Shown here: in pieces, positions 10,915 through 22,231 of the stretch
Position numbering within the stretch: the first letter of the stretch is position 1
Layout of the letters: every line of letters begins with the position of its first letter
DNA from: Xiphydria camelus
Taxonomy: Eukaryota; Arthropoda; Insecta; Hymenoptera; Xiphydriidae
Assembly: GCA_963678675.1 (NCBI GenBank)
Contig: OY783197.1
Coordinates: 22,425,934 to 22,489,933, forward strand
Reading direction: 5' to 3'
Length of the DNA: 64,000 nt
Program-made: the position numbers and the translations under genes
Notes under the pieces: model-generated
What the model was told of the DNA's origin: nothing
What the model saw: the letters and a program-made list of their open reading frames with translations, nothing else
The model's database searches: none

Positions 10915-11845
10915 AACCGAATATACCTACATCACTTCCACGCAACATTGTTACACCGTGCACCACGAAACACGGTGCCCGTGTGGCTTCGAGTTACCTC
11001 ATCTAACGATCTCAGGTGATGGTCGAACGATGAGATATTTCGCGATGTGACAATTTGATAAACGTGATATACCGTGCGTTTCCTAATTCCAAAGCAAAAC
11101 CCACGTAGTATTCTGAAGGTGGTTGCCGTAAACTTGAATCGTTAAGGCAGGGATAAAAATGATAAAATTTGTTTTGAAATATCAATGTTGCACTTATGTG
11201 TTGTTTAAAATAAAAAGATTTTTATAATTTGTATACTTGCTTTATAGGTAGACAATAGACCACTTGTTATTATTGTGCTGAATTTATTTAGCATTATAAT
11301 ACAGGTATTTTGGAAAAGTCGAGTAAAAATAAAACTTGATATTTCTGGTTAGTGTGATATTTCGAAAAACAATGACTTTTTCATAAAGAAACTTTATATA
11401 ATTATGCATATATGTATATGAAGTGACGTGAATTCACGTCAGCGGTCGCGAATGTGTTAATAAAAAGTATTTGCATATCATAGCGGGCCTCGGAATTCTA
11501 CAAATGAATTGCTACAGTGTTATTGCATATCTCGATGTATTTAAGTGATGGAACACAATATCGCATGATTCTTTCGTCACTTATAAATAAATACAGAGAC
11601 TTGCGCAGATTTAACGAGAGGATAGGAATTTTTGTAATTTTGCTGTTTGCATGAAAGTGCATCGCTGCACTGGGATGCGATATCCGTCTTACCTTTTCTT
11701 TTTTAATCCGGCGTGATCCGCGGCAATTATGTTGTCTGAAATTTGGAAGCATTTTCTGTATAGTAAAACTTCCATAATTATTCACTAGTTAAGTTTGATG
11801 CGGTTGCGATGGATGCGACGCGATTTGAAATCGAAATAACGAATT

Positions 11846-11943
11846 AGTCATTCTAACTTGCAATAGATGTATAAACCCACATCACTTCCACGCAACATTG
11901 TTCTGCCAGATGTTTACACATCAATTACAAGTTAGAATGACTA
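11846..11943. repeat. Hairpin with 24-nt core duplicated at 10929
   Basis: TTAGTCATTCTAACTTG (11846-11862) pairs with CAAGTTAGAATGACTAA (11927-11943). The loop contains a 24-base string (11879-11902, starting ACATCACTTCC) found identically at 10929-10952. Confidence 0.75.
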
Positions 11944-11962
11944 ACTCGTTTTCTTTTTTTTA

Positions 11963-12077
11963 TAACCAAAAATTGGTCAATTTGATTAAACAGATGGAGA
12001 ATCCATATTTCGCCAAACGGTTTGGTCATCGACTCCAAAATTTTAGTTAAATCGACAAAATTTTTTTTCTCGGTGTA
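11963..12077. mobile_element. MITE family B, right-half fragment B3
   Basis: AACCAAAAATTGGTC, CAGATGGAGAATCCATATTT and CGCCAAACGGTTTGGTCATC match the B copy at 60673 closely. It ends TTTTTTTTCTCGGTGTA. The left half is missing. Confidence 0.8.
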
Positions 12078-12308
12078 CCAATGCAAATGGAGCTTGAGCT
12101 TTATTAAAAATTGCGAGCATTAAAAGTTCCGGATTCATTTTCTTGCGTTTAAATTCCGTTTAGACATTTCCAGGTTATGATAATATTGAGAATGATGGTA
12201 AGAGAGCTTGGAGCCACTAGATGGTTGAATTACTAGATAGTTGAGACACATTAGATGGCAGGATAATGCTTATTCTTATTCTTATGCTTACTTTTATTCT
12301 TATTCTTT

Positions 12309-13167
12309 CAACTGTGTGAGAGCCCTTAAAAGGACTCGACGCTTTATTTTTATTCCTGAAATATAAAAATTAAATACGCTGTTCCAAAGGGCAAAGGGCA
12401 AATGAATCCAATCGTTTCTTTCTATTTCATCCGTGTATCCCCTTTGACGTCCGCTCTGCGGATTTCACAGAAACGGTTGAAATGACATTCGCACAAGTAA
12501 TCAACTGTTCCATAGTAATCTGCGCGTTCAAAGCATTCCAAGCATCATGAGCGGCTCATTCAGGTTTCCTCTATACCCGGGAGTGCTTACAAAACGTACA
12601 TATTATCCGTATGCGTACACGCGATACAGCCCGAAATAGCAGGTCTGGTCAACGTCGTCATTTAGTGAAGGTTGGAGAATTCTCGCTATTTCGAATTCGG
12701 CTTTATGAGCGTTTGGTTCATTATGGATCGATGGATGCCCGCTTCAAACGGGAGGAAGCGAAAGTGGCGAATAGAGCTGTACGTTACGCGTCGCATTTTG
12801 TGTCCCTTACTTTCCGCGAACTATCCAGGTGCAGAGATGCATGCCCCGCAGCGAAAATTTAATAACGCAACTCCGTAGAAACTGCAGCACGTCCCGAATG
12901 TCGTAATTTGCAAGCGTTTTCCCCGCTACAACTTTTGCTCGACACTCGGGAAAAATATTCAAATAATGTAACGACGCTGCGGCGTTATAAGTGCTTATAA
13001 AATGCTTCGAAATCGGTGGCTTCGATTGCATTATTTTTTTTTGTCGTTATGAAAACTACTCGAAATCATTTACAATTCTTTCTTTGCTTTTCTTCTTCGT
13101 GATCAAAAGTAATCGATTCTTCTACTTTTTATTTATTTGTACTTTCTTGACTATTTTCATAATGCGT
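12309..13167. other. Unique sequence
   Basis: Mixed composition. Two open frames at 12611-12878 overlap in different phases and lack motifs. Nothing recognised. Confidence 0.4.
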
Positions 13168-13406
13168 ACTGAGAAATATTTTATTATTGTAGATAATAAA
13201 GATTTGCTTGAATATGGCGAAATAAAAATTTTGTTGAGCCAAGTAAATATTCGTTAATTATTGCGATATTTATTTTATACTATTATTATAAGTATTTCGA
13301 GGTAACAGTTTGAATGAAATAGATATTCTAATAACTAACATATATTTGTTTATCCCAACGAGATATTTATTTCACCATTTTTGAAAATAATTGTATCAAC
13401 TGTTAA
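13168..13406. mobile_element. MITE family F, copy F1a
   Basis: The left end is TACTGAGAAATATTTT. Internal words GAATATGGCGAAATAAA, TATTCGTTAATTATTG and TTTCGAGGTAACAGTTTGAA match 60389-60660. The right end is decayed. Confidence 0.7.
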
Positions 13407-13448
13407 TGAACAGTATTATCGATGCAGAAATTTGAAATTTGATAAGAG

Positions 13449-13704
13449 CACCGAAAAGACAGTTTATTGATAATTAATAAATGTAATTTTAAATGCAGCA
13501 AAATAAATATTTCGTTAGAACAAGAAAATATAAATATATTAATCAATAAAATGTTTATTCCATTCAAATCATTGCCTCAAAAGGTTTAATTGTGTCGAAT
13601 AAATGTCGTAATAGTCAACGAATATTCACTTGATTCAATAAAGTGTTCATTTCGCCATATTCAAACAAACATTTCTTAACTACAAATAAATTATTTTCTC
13701 GGTG
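13449..13704. mobile_element. MITE family F, copy F1b, inverted relative to F1a
   Basis: It begins CACCGAAAAGACAGTTTATT and ends AAATTATTTTCTCGGTG, a good inverted pair. TTCGCCATATTCAAACAAAC is the complement of the GTTTGAATATGGCGAA-like block of F3. F1a and F1b lie in opposite orientation with 42 bases between them. Confidence 0.75.
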
Positions 13705-14544
13705 AAGCCGCAGTACAACGAAGTGTCCGTACGCAATATATTATAATAAGGCTCCCGAGATGCTTACGACCCAATTACGCCTAGACCCGCGAAACGCGAC
13801 AGCCGAATCGCCGGAGCGCATAATCTGCGAGCGGGTGCAGCGCGAGGGGCGCGAGAAGTCGGAAGAAGAAAGTCCGCGGCATTTCGACCGTGGCACTGAA
13901 TTCAGCTAAGCCGCGCGGGAGACCCCGTTTCTCGCCCTCTAATTTCAGTCGACGTACAAGAAGCCGACGACAGGTACAGCGATCGGTCACCGCCTTTTTT
14001 CCCGGGTAATAACCGTTTAATATTTTATGCAACTCCCCGATCGCTCTTTTTCTCTCTCTCACTCCGTGACCGTTCCTCGTCGCTTTCTTTCCCGCCACCG
14101 AGCAAGACTCGCGCCCTTGTTGATTCAATGGAGCATGCAGTGTCGTACAAGTCGGCGATCCGTTTCGGAATAATTACCGCACTTCGTCGTGGTTTCGACG
14201 GTCGCCGAGTATCGACGCCCGAAAAGGCGAGCGCGCCTAATTCGCGTGTCATTGAAGGCCCCCGTGGAGTTCGCACAAAGAAACGGAGGGACGATCCACG
14301 TCGCTCGCCGCGAGGATTGTGTTACCCGGACGGCTGCATTAATTAAAGGACGAAAAACGTGAAATCGTGCCCGCGGTATATCGCGCAACGGCAGATCTTT
14401 GGTCACGCTCCTCTCACCGCTGGATGATATAACGGTTTAAATTCAACGCAATACGTCGAAAGTAAGTTTATGTCTTGATTTTCTGTAAGTTCTCTGATAC
14501 GTTCTTTCCATTGAATGTATGTGGGTATATTTTTTAATTGTACA
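13705..14544. other. CpG-dense unique sequence
   Basis: Open frames at 13781-14406 on both strands overlap and are composition artefacts. No gene seen. Confidence 0.4.
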
Positions 14545-15130
14545 TCCGGCCATTTAGTTTCTTCATACATTTTTGTATTACAGATTTGAAAAATTTAGAC
14601 AAAATTATTTACCTCGTATTTTTTCATTTCTCAATTTCGGCCTTATTTGAGCTGGAGAACGACATTTTGAAATCCAGCTACGTCACCTTGTTGCAAGCCT
14701 ACCTCTCTCGTAATCGTTACTTGACATAAGTGTGTCTCTCTTGCGTTTCGATGATGTCACAATGTCGTAGAGCGAAGTGCGTTTATAACTCTGCGAATAA
14801 TTATTTTGTCGAACATTTTCTTGTTCGTGTTTAATATTAAACACGTGTATGGATTACAAATTGAATTTAAAAATATGAATATCTTTTTAATGCAACTACC
14901 GAATTCTTTTCGAGTCAAAATACTGTCGAATATTTTCTATACGATCGGGGGGTGCGATTTTCGAGTTTTGAGGATCTCCAGCGACACGACGTTCTTAACC
15001 GCGAAGCGGAAAAGAATGGCGCGTAAATAATTATTTTTTCCGGATATTTTCTTTTTCCTGTCACAGGTATTAAATGTGTATACAGATTACATGTTGAATT
15101 TTAAAATATGAATATTTTTTTATCAGAAGA
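14545..15130 (-). repeat. Dispersed repeat family K, copy K2 (internally rearranged)
   Basis: On the minus strand this carries the K blocks in order. On the plus strand they read as AGATTTGAAAAATTTAGAC, CGGCCTTATTTGAGCTGGAG, TTTATAACTCTGCGAATAAT and AAATTGAATTTAAAAATATG. A second partial unit at 15020-15115 repeats the AATAATTATTTTTTCCGG and ATTTTAAAATATGAATAT blocks, so the copy has an internal duplication. Confidence 0.75.
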
Positions 15131-15954
15131 CCAAATTCTTTAAATATCGCGTTTTAACGGGAGCGAAACCGACAGAAGAAATGCGCAAGGAGGTGTACAC
15201 TTCTCCCTGCGAATCGCAGGAGTCTAATGAAGCGTGGAAAACGGCCTTTGCACCGCGGTGATTTTCGAGCGGCGAGAAAAACGTCGGCGCAACGCGAGCG
15301 CGCGCAACGTGATAACATAATAACGCTCCGAGAAATCCGTTGCGCAATATAGTACAATCGCGCACTCTCCGCCCCACCGTTGTAGACCGGCGAGCGCGCG
15401 GGTAAAGCGCGCCGAGGAAAACGAGCACGGTTTCTGGATACGCGCGCGATTCTCCGTTGCGTGACGCGCGCGCGATTTAATTAGTCGATGATCGGTTGCA
15501 TCTTTCGCGCGCGCATGCCGGAAGCGACGGCGTTTCCTCGAAGCAGGGTAGAATTCTTCGAGAGAAGCGGGCGTATAAATTACGTGCGAAATCTCACGCG
15601 TACGTCGCGAGATTCCGTTTGATCTAAATCGAAATCTGAAAGCGCAGAGACGAACGCGATAAGGGACCGTTCGTTCCAACGATACGCGGATCGATCACTT
15701 TCGAAGGAATTGTGTTTCTCTCTCTTTTTTTTTTAAGTTCTACTCCGAATTCCCATCGGGAGGTCTCTCTAATCAGACATGTCTGATTCACGGGATGCGT
15801 TAAGTCAAAGTTTCTTTTAACTTTCTTAATTTTTACGTGATATTAACAGAAATCGTTTGTTGCGAGTATAAATTGTAAATCATGCATCAAATTTAGATCA
15901 TCGTATCATCTAAATTTTTACTAAGAATACTAACTTGTGTTACAGTTATAATTT
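15131..15954. other. CpG-dense then AT-rich unique sequence
   Basis: 15150-15660 is CpG-dense with overlapping open frames on the minus strand and no domains. 15720-15950 is AT-rich and holds nothing recognised. Confidence 0.4.
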
Positions 15955-16085
15955 TTATTCTAATAAAAATTCGATTAGACTAATTAAATAATCGGGTCAA
16001 CTGATCAGCATTTTGGATAGAATAGCTGAAAACGCTTAACTAAATGTTTTTTTTATCATTTTAATCTAATTATGTTTCTCGGTGT
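15955..16085. mobile_element. MITE family B, right-end fragment
   Basis: TTTTATCATTTTAATCTAAT followed by a TTTCTCGGTGTGA end, and CATTTTGGATAGAATAGCTG, match the right half of B1/B2. The left part is missing. Confidence 0.65.
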
Positions 16086-16106
16086 GACGCTGACAATAAA
16101 TTTATT

Positions 16107-16322
16107 TACACGGAAAGAAAAGAAGTGGTTGTGACAATCGGTTTTGTCACAACTATTTCAGTTTTGTTATCAACACTACTTCGTTACAGTTGTCACAACT
16201 ATTTTTTAGTTAACGGAATTAAGAAAATAGTCGTGATAACTAAAATAAACTGTTGCTGAATACCAAATTCTGACTAGTGGTGACAAAAATGGTTGCCACA
16301 ACCACTGTTCTTCTTTCCCTAC
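16107..16322. mobile_element. MITE family J
   Basis: TACACGGAAAGAAAAGAAG at the left and TTCTTCTTTCCCTACA at the right are inverted ends, followed inward by GTGGTTGTGACAA / TTGCCACAACCAC. The GTTGTGACAA-like word recurs internally in both orientations. Length about 216 bp, non-coding. Confidence 0.85.
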
Positions 16323-16454
16323 ACAATTTAACCTATCGAATCACAGAGTAATGTGTAAAATTTACTATTTCCGAAGTATAATATCATCATTCATTTACAT
16401 AAATAACAATGACCACACAATAAAACACACTCAGTTATCGCACGCTGCGATCTA

Positions 16455-16686
16455 TACACCGAGAGAAAAATGTAGTAAATTTGACTGAATCGGCAATTAC
16501 GAGTGGGGAATGCAGATTAAGTTACTTGGACTATTAATTGACTCGAATGAACTACAGCCTGTTTCCTTCAAATAACCGTTAATCGTTATAACCAAATTTA
16601 TTGGTCGGAACAACTAATTCTGCATTCGCCCACCTGTAAAAGCAGATTTAATTGAATATAGATACCATTTTTTTTCTCCCCATGTA
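16455..16686. mobile_element. MITE family C, copy C1
   Basis: It starts TACACCGAGAGAAAAATG and ends TTTTTTTTCTCCCCATGTA. It matches C2 at 30377-30606 in opposite orientation (GGAACAACTAATTCTGCATT here, AGTTAGTTGTTCCG there). It abuts element Q, and they share the TA at 16685-16686. Confidence 0.85.
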
Positions 16687-16908
16687 CACTGAGAAAAACA
16701 TATTGCTTTATTCAACCATCGGCGGCGTTTATACGGCGAAACTCAAGGTGCAATTGTTTAAATGCCATAAGAGCGCAAGGAAAAATAAATAGAATCGAAG
16801 CAACCAAATTGAAGTTGAAACAAGTGAATATCTACTTGAAACAATTGCACCACGAGATTCGCCGTACTCAAGTTCACCGATGGTCGAGCACATTTCTTTT
16901 TCAGCATA
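16685..16908. mobile_element. MITE family Q
   Basis: TACACTGAGAAAAACATATT at the left, TTTCTTTTTCAGCATA at the right. Inner inverted blocks CAACCATCGG / CCGATGGTCG, CGGCGAA / TTCGCCG and GGTGCAATTGTTT / AAACAATTGCACC make it a strong foldback. Single copy in the window. Confidence 0.85.
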
Positions 16909-17897
16909 GATCTTCATAAAGTTGCTGCAAAATGTACACCCCACGTTTGTGGCTGGGTCGTTGCAAACTCAAATCGTATTCGAACGATTCAATTTCTTCC
17001 TTTCCCATTCCCCGGCTAAACAATGTATCGATAGCCCCCATTGTTCTTCCGCGTGATCGCTATCCGCGCGTACAGTACGGCAGCTATACGTACGGGCGCG
17101 GAACGATTGCGACAATTTAGCGCAATTAATTTATCGGGCTCGCGCGCACGGAATGCGCTGCGTTTTGCAATTACGCTGCATTAGATATGCCGGGTCGATT
17201 CGAAAGGTCGATAAGCCGCGCGCGCAGAGGGCTGAATATCCGTGGGCGCGCGCGTACCTAATTGAAAATTCGACGTCGGGATTACGCGACGAGCCGAGGC
17301 CCGCGAGTCGCGCTTAAGTGGACGCGCATGTGCGGACGTTGCGTAAAAATCGTTAAAACGTAATTTCGTGACGGTCGAAAATGAAATCCACCGCGCCGAG
17401 AGAATGCGCCGCGTTTGCGACACGCGCGTTTTCTACGTAGCGGCGTTAATATAGGCGATGGTACGGTCCCACCGTTACCGGCCGGTTAGGTCGGAAGTGG
17501 CGATCCGATTCCGTGTCGACCCCCTCCCGCGCGGGCGCGCGCAGCGATTATTCGATAATTCGCCGCGCGGGGAGAGTAAAAAGTCACGGCCGGTGAAGTG
17601 GTGGCGGGAGGGGAGAGGAGCTCGCGCACGAAAACGGAGGAAGCCCACGCCGCGAGGCGCATAGCTCTCGGTATACCTGCGCGGGGTAATCGAGAGCTCT
17701 AATTGCCAGAACGGCTACCTAGAGGTAATCTCGCGGAGTGATCGTTACGAGCGCAAGTTCCACTTTCTCGGGGATTCGGAAAACGAGCGGTCGTATATGT
17801 ACAGTCGATCTCTTTCGTGTCTGCGTCTCTCGTTTCCGACGCGTCACACGGCGAGTCGACGAAATTAATGTAGGGTAGACTGAGGCGAATCAAATTA
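16909..17897. other. CpG-dense unique sequence
   Basis: 17080-17760 is very CpG-rich with scattered open frames on both strands, none recognisable. No gene assigned. Confidence 0.4.
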
Positions 17898-18090
17898 TAC
17901 CACGTGAGGCTGAACTTACTCGCCAGGAAAGAAACTGTATTCACTGTTATCTCATTACTGAAGAATTTTTTTTTCTATATTGATATAAGACTTTCTTGTA
18001 GATAAAAACGTAATCTTCGAAAAAGTGTTATGCAAATATGAGAAGAAATAACAGTGATTGAAGTTTCTTTCCTGGCGAGTAAGTTTAGCC
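17898..18090. mobile_element. MITE family E, copy E1 (right tip missing)
   Basis: TACCACGTGAGGCTGAACTT at the left, then CGCCAGGAAAGAAAC. The complement, GTTTCTTTCCTGGCGAG-like, ends near 18090, but the last ~10 bases (CTCATATGGTA in other copies) are replaced. Inner ACTGTTATCTCATTA is typical of the family. Confidence 0.85.
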
Positions 18091-18160
18091 GGAAGGAAGT
18101 AATTTTATTAGCCCCATTTGGTTAAAATTCGCAGTGCAATTTTATTATTTTAACAGAATT

Positions 18161-18250
18161 ATTCATGTCGACGATTTACTTCGGTCAAGTAAACATTATT
18201 TGTAAATTCAAACAAACATTATTTGACTCAAGTAAATCATCGACATGAAT
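18161..18250. repeat. Hairpin
   Basis: ATTCATGTCGACGATTTACT pairs with AGTAAATCATCGACATGAAT (one mismatch), and the pairing continues inward through CAAGTAAACATTATTTG-like words. It is probably a small foldback element. Confidence 0.75.
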
Positions 18251-18839
18251 ACCTGGTACCAAGAGAACCATTTACTTGGATTCGTCATTTATTTTATCCA
18301 ATGTAAGAGTGATGCCAAGTCGCATTATCACGCGAACGAATAAAATATTTCGGAAATGACTCGGGGTAGGGTCGATTTTTCGACGCGCCGCATGTACAAG
18401 GTAGAGCACTTTTCGGCAGGGTTGACGGGTGCTTTTCAAAATTGTCCCCATTTCTGCATTTTATTTTCAGCCAGTCGCGGTGCGCGACGAAATAAAAATA
18501 AATCTGCAGGTGATATAACGACATCCGATGCAATAAATATCACTGACTTTATATCACGCGCGATAATTTATCTCACTCTCAGTGTGGCACTCACGTCGCG
18601 CGTCTGACAAATGCGTGCAGGGGGATATCTGCAATTTTTGCTCGCTTCCGCGCGTGTATTTCAAAACAGTACAATTACGTGGATTAATCGGTGGATCGCG
18701 AATTATTTACGTCCCACTGTTAGAGCTTTCCACAGTCGCCGTACGACTGGACGTCGAGGAGCCGTACGTCGCGTTAAAGAGTCAATCCCTATAAAGCCGC
18801 CATGTTTTTCCCTAGACTTTACTTCGGTTCTATTTTTAT

Positions 18840-19079
18840 TTAACCCCTTCCTGAATCTTGTACCATATATGGCACAAACGCCTTTTCACTCATTATCTTC
18901 TGTAAATAACCTTTAAATGTGAAAAATGCAACTTTTTTTTCCTTCAATAAAGATAGAAACTGTTTTTATAAGTTGTTGTTTAGAAAATTGTTCTATGTCA
19001 TACAGTTATTTAGAAAAATGGTTTTGTGTCATATATTTGTTGGTACAAAAGATAGAAAAGTCATGCAGTAAGGGGTTAA
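18840..19079. mobile_element. piggyBac-like MITE with TTAA target duplication
   Basis: A 240-bp unit flanked by TTAA at 18840-18843 and 19076-19079. The termini are CCCCTTCCTG and its complement-like CAGTAAGGGG. Subterminal inverted words TTGTACCATATATGGCACAA / TTGTGTCATATATTTG...GGTACAA follow. TTAA duplication with CCC-starting ends is the hallmark of piggyBac-family elements. There is no transposase. The one-base mismatch in the ends suggests a fairly recent insertion. Confidence 0.85.
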
Positions 19080-19104
19080 AAATCAGTTCAGTTCATTTGA
19101 AACA

Positions 19105-19157
19105 CGTGTGACCATTGCGGACGAGCTGTACGGACATGTGACCACGGAGGGTTAAAC
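19105..19157. mobile_element. piggyBac-like end fragment
   Basis: GTACGGACATGTGACCACGG followed by AGGGTTAA matches the right end at 3370-3398 (GTACGGACGTGTGACCACGG). GTGTGACCATTGCGGACGAG upstream is an additional, imperfect repeat of the same word. Only this end is visible. Confidence 0.65.
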
Positions 19158-19684
19158 GCGCAGCATTCGATCTCCGAATCTCGATCCCTCGGTGGGCTGA
19201 AGAAAACGAATAAAGCATCCAAAGTGTGACAACCGGCTGTAAGCTCGCCCCGCGAAGCGACAGCGAGGGGTTCGAATTCTCACCGATAGAAATAAAATGC
19301 CCCCGAATGGCGAATGAAGATGAACGAGACAGTTCTTCCCGGAGATAGCGCGTCTGCGATCGATGTGGAAATTGTTTGCCCTCTCTCGACGTTTCCATTC
19401 CCTAACTCTTCTCGCGTCCGACCTCCTGAATGTAAACGAAGAGAGAAAGGTAGAGGCGTCGTGGAATAACCGCTTCGATGTACGTTATAAACCTCACCGA
19501 GTAAGCGACACATAATACACGCGGAGAATCACTCCGATATATCCACCTATCCGCACTCGCGAGTGCTCGAGTGTGGAAACGATCGCGTGCGGAGCCACTC
19601 CTCATCGATTCCCAAGCGGGTAGAGGTATCCGCATCGCGGCGCGCAACTATGTTTGCGCTCGATTCAATGGTTTACCCTGCTAA
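19158..19684. other. CpG-rich unique sequence
   Basis: Overlapping open frames on the minus strand without motifs. No gene recognised. Confidence 0.35.
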
Positions 19685-19844
19685 GGGACCGTCCATAAAC
19701 TACATGGTACTTTTCTGTTACACTTTCGACCCACCCTTCCCGTTTGATAACGCACTTTCCCATTAAGCTAAACACACAACGACGCGCTTTGGTGAACTAT
19801 ACCCTTTCCTCCTGTCGGTGCGACGTGGTTTATGGACGGTCCGT
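19685..19844. mobile_element. Short MITE with GGGACCGTCCATAAAC ends
   Basis: GGGACCGTCCATAAACTACA at the left is mirrored by ACGTGGTTTATGGACGGTCC at the right, about 160 bp apart. TAA flanks both sides and could be a target duplication. The class of transposase is not clear from the ends. Confidence 0.8.
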
Positions 19845-20063
19845 AATTCGAAGTATCGCGGCATGTTTCGAAGTCGAAGGGTTGTTCGGTAGTCATTTAC
19901 TTGATTGGAAGGGAGTAACTACCGCGTAATTTGTGGATTTGTATAGCTACGCGAGGGAGATAGAGGTCGTGGGGGTAGCCAGATATGTCGGAAATGAACG
20001 ATTGTTCGACTTCAAAGATCGCGACTTGTGTACGAAAACTCTGCGGGAAAAAGAAAGTACCTA

Positions 20064-20483
20064 TGGCTAAAGTATGGCGAGAATCTGGGAAAAGTTGAAC
20101 CAAAAAAGCATAGCTATACGGATTGTATCCCAGACTTTCAACTAGTAAACGATGCGCTCTTCAATTAAAATTCAGTTGTTTGTACGAGATTATATTGTAA
20201 TCAATGCTCGTTCTCGTACATATGTTGGTATTATTTCAATCAATTATTTTATTAAACCGTTTAATTATTACTAATGAACTATATTTTGGTGCCGACCAAG
20301 TCATTATAGTTTCATAATGAAAAACTCATAGAACAAAATTGAATCAAAAAGGTACAGGTAAAAATCGACGAAATTTTACTTTTTAGCTGATACGAGAAAA
20401 TGTTTTGACTAGAATCTGGGATACGATCCGTAGCCATACTTTCTTGGTTCAACTTTTCCCAGACTTCCGCCATATTTTAGCCA
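20064..20483. mobile_element. MITE family O, about 420 bp
   Basis: TGGCTAAAGTATGGCGAGAA at the left, GCCATATTTTAGCCA at the right. The inverted ends extend about 68 bases and include TCTGGGAAAAGTTGAACCAA / TTGGTTCAACTTTTCCCAGA and ATCCCAGA / TCTGGGAT. Flanked by TA on both sides. Single copy here. Confidence 0.88.
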
Positions 20484-20547
20484 TATTTTGTTTACACGGG
20501 TCTAAATGTTGATAAAGTTGAGTCAAACTTCGAGGCGTCTTTGCACG

Positions 20548-20762
20548 TACCATATGAGGCTAAACTTCTTCTCCAGGAAAGAAATTTCAATCACTATTAT
20601 CTCATTATTTATGAACTTCTCGCCTACATCGATAGAAGACTATATTATAGATAATAATGTAATCTTCAAAAAAGTATTACACGAATATGAGTTAAGAGCT
20701 CAGATAAGTGTGATAATAGTGATTGAAGTTTCTTTCCCGGCGAGTAAGCTTCATGTGATATA
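20548..20762. mobile_element. MITE family E, copy E2
   Basis: TACCATATGAGGCTAAACTT and the complement-like AAGCTTCATGTGATA bound the unit. CCAGGAAAGAAATTTCAATC pairs with GATTGAAGTTTCTTTCCCGG. Full length, 215 bp. Confidence 0.88.
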
Positions 20763-21958
20763 ACTATATAAAGCAAAAGTGGGATGGACGTCTCGGTTGA
20801 AGAATAAGTTCAAAATCGATTATCTTGAAATCGACTGTAGATATCGAAGAGAAGTTGAAACAAAGAATGTTTATCTGGATTTTTACTATAAAAAAGCTCC
20901 TTCGAAAATTTCGCACATCGTCACTGCGTTTCGAGATAATCGCCCCCAAAATTAAATGGAAATCAGGGCATCCTATCCCACTTTTATCCTAATATGTTGC
21001 CGTAGGTGAAGATGGGGCGAGATGGTACGGCGATATGCTCTCTTTATAGCCGCCCGTGCGCATTAATTATTCGACGCGCCATCTGTACGAGATGCCGGTA
21101 GTCGACCGTCATCAATCTGCGTTGGCGAAACTTTGGAATGGAATTACTATACCGATCCGATGCCGACTCAACGCGCCATTACGCAGCATTAGCACTGCGC
21201 GCGGTGCGAGTCAACGTTGAAACAACGTCGTCTCGCGAGAGCTCCACCGATCCACCCTCTCATTTATTACGCGCAAACGACTTTACGAACGAAGCTGACG
21301 TTTAACTGTCTCGTAAAATGCCCCAATGTGGTTCGCACGACCGAAATCGCCACCACGACAGCGTCTACTAGCCGAAGATCTCTGAATCGACGATGCGACG
21401 TTTCGAGCATCGTAGCGCTCGGCGCGGGGTGAACGAAAACCGCGATTATTCACAATCCGCATCCCCCGGGAACGAGGATAGGGGGAAGGACAGTCCCAGC
21501 GACCCGTTCCGGAGATAAATCTGGGATTAATTACCGTCGCGACGCGAAGTTCGTGTATTAATAGCCGCGGCGCGATACGCGATGTCCTTACCACCCGATC
21601 CCCGCATGGAAAGGCCGGTCGGCCGTACAGTACCGATCGTTCGCCCGGTGTACTCAGAAGTGGGTGTGTCGCAAGAGCTCGTCGTCTCGCTCTGTTTCTG
21701 CTTCTGGCTTCTGCACGAGCTCTGCGGCCAGGAGCCACCCTCCCCGCGTTCTCGCGCACCGCCAGTGGCTTTACGGGCGTACGCAGTTTTCCAATTAGGT
21801 GTACCTCTCGCGCGCACACGCGATCGTACGTCGATCTGGCTCGGCCACTCGAAGTCCTCGAACGAGCGGATACGACCTTTGATCCTATACTACTCTCGGT
21901 CTCGATCTCGTTGTCGGCGAAAGCACCGCTTTAAACGGTGAATACGAGCTGGTCTACA
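20763..21958. other. Unique sequence, CpG-dense from 21050
   Basis: The largest open frames (21283-21819 minus, 21582-21941 plus) overlap in opposite directions and are Arg-rich; no domain seen. No gene assigned. Confidence 0.4.
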
Positions 21959-22209
21959 CCCAGGGAAAAGGACTAATCGGATACGAAGCTAATAGAAACA
22001 TTCATTTCAGATGAATAGGAATTTATTCACATTAAACAAAAGTCTATTCGAATGAAATAAGTGTTCTACTATATAGGCTTGTACTCGATTAAAAAGATAT
22101 GCAAAATGTTTATTTCATTCGAATAGACTTTTGTTCGATGTGAATAAATTCCTATTTACCTCAAATAAATTTGTCTATTAAGTTCGTATTCAACTAGACC
22201 CTTTTCCCC
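21959..22209. mobile_element. Foldback MITE family A, copy A3 (best preserved)
   Basis: It starts CCCAGGGAAAAGGACTAATC and ends GACCCTTTTCCCC. The halves pair almost throughout, e.g. AAAAGTCTATTCGAATGAAA / TTTCATTCGAATAGACTTTT. Length about 251 bp, no coding capacity. It lies 22 bp from G1. Confidence 0.9.
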
Positions 22210-22231
22210 ATATTGTCAGTATATATATATA

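Larger units (their letters stand above)
10351..12308. repeat. Composite repeat island bounded by inverted AATAAG-type arrays
   Basis: The left border (10351-10397) reads AAGAATAAAAATAAG...AAGCATTCTCC. The right border (12262-12308) is its inverted counterpart, GGATAATGCTTATTCTTATT.... Between them lie MITE A2, a B-like element at 10744-10914, a 98-bp hairpin at 11846-11943 and a B fragment at 11963-12077. The matching inverted borders could be the ends of one ~1.96-kb element into which MITEs later inserted. That is inference. Confidence 0.5.
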
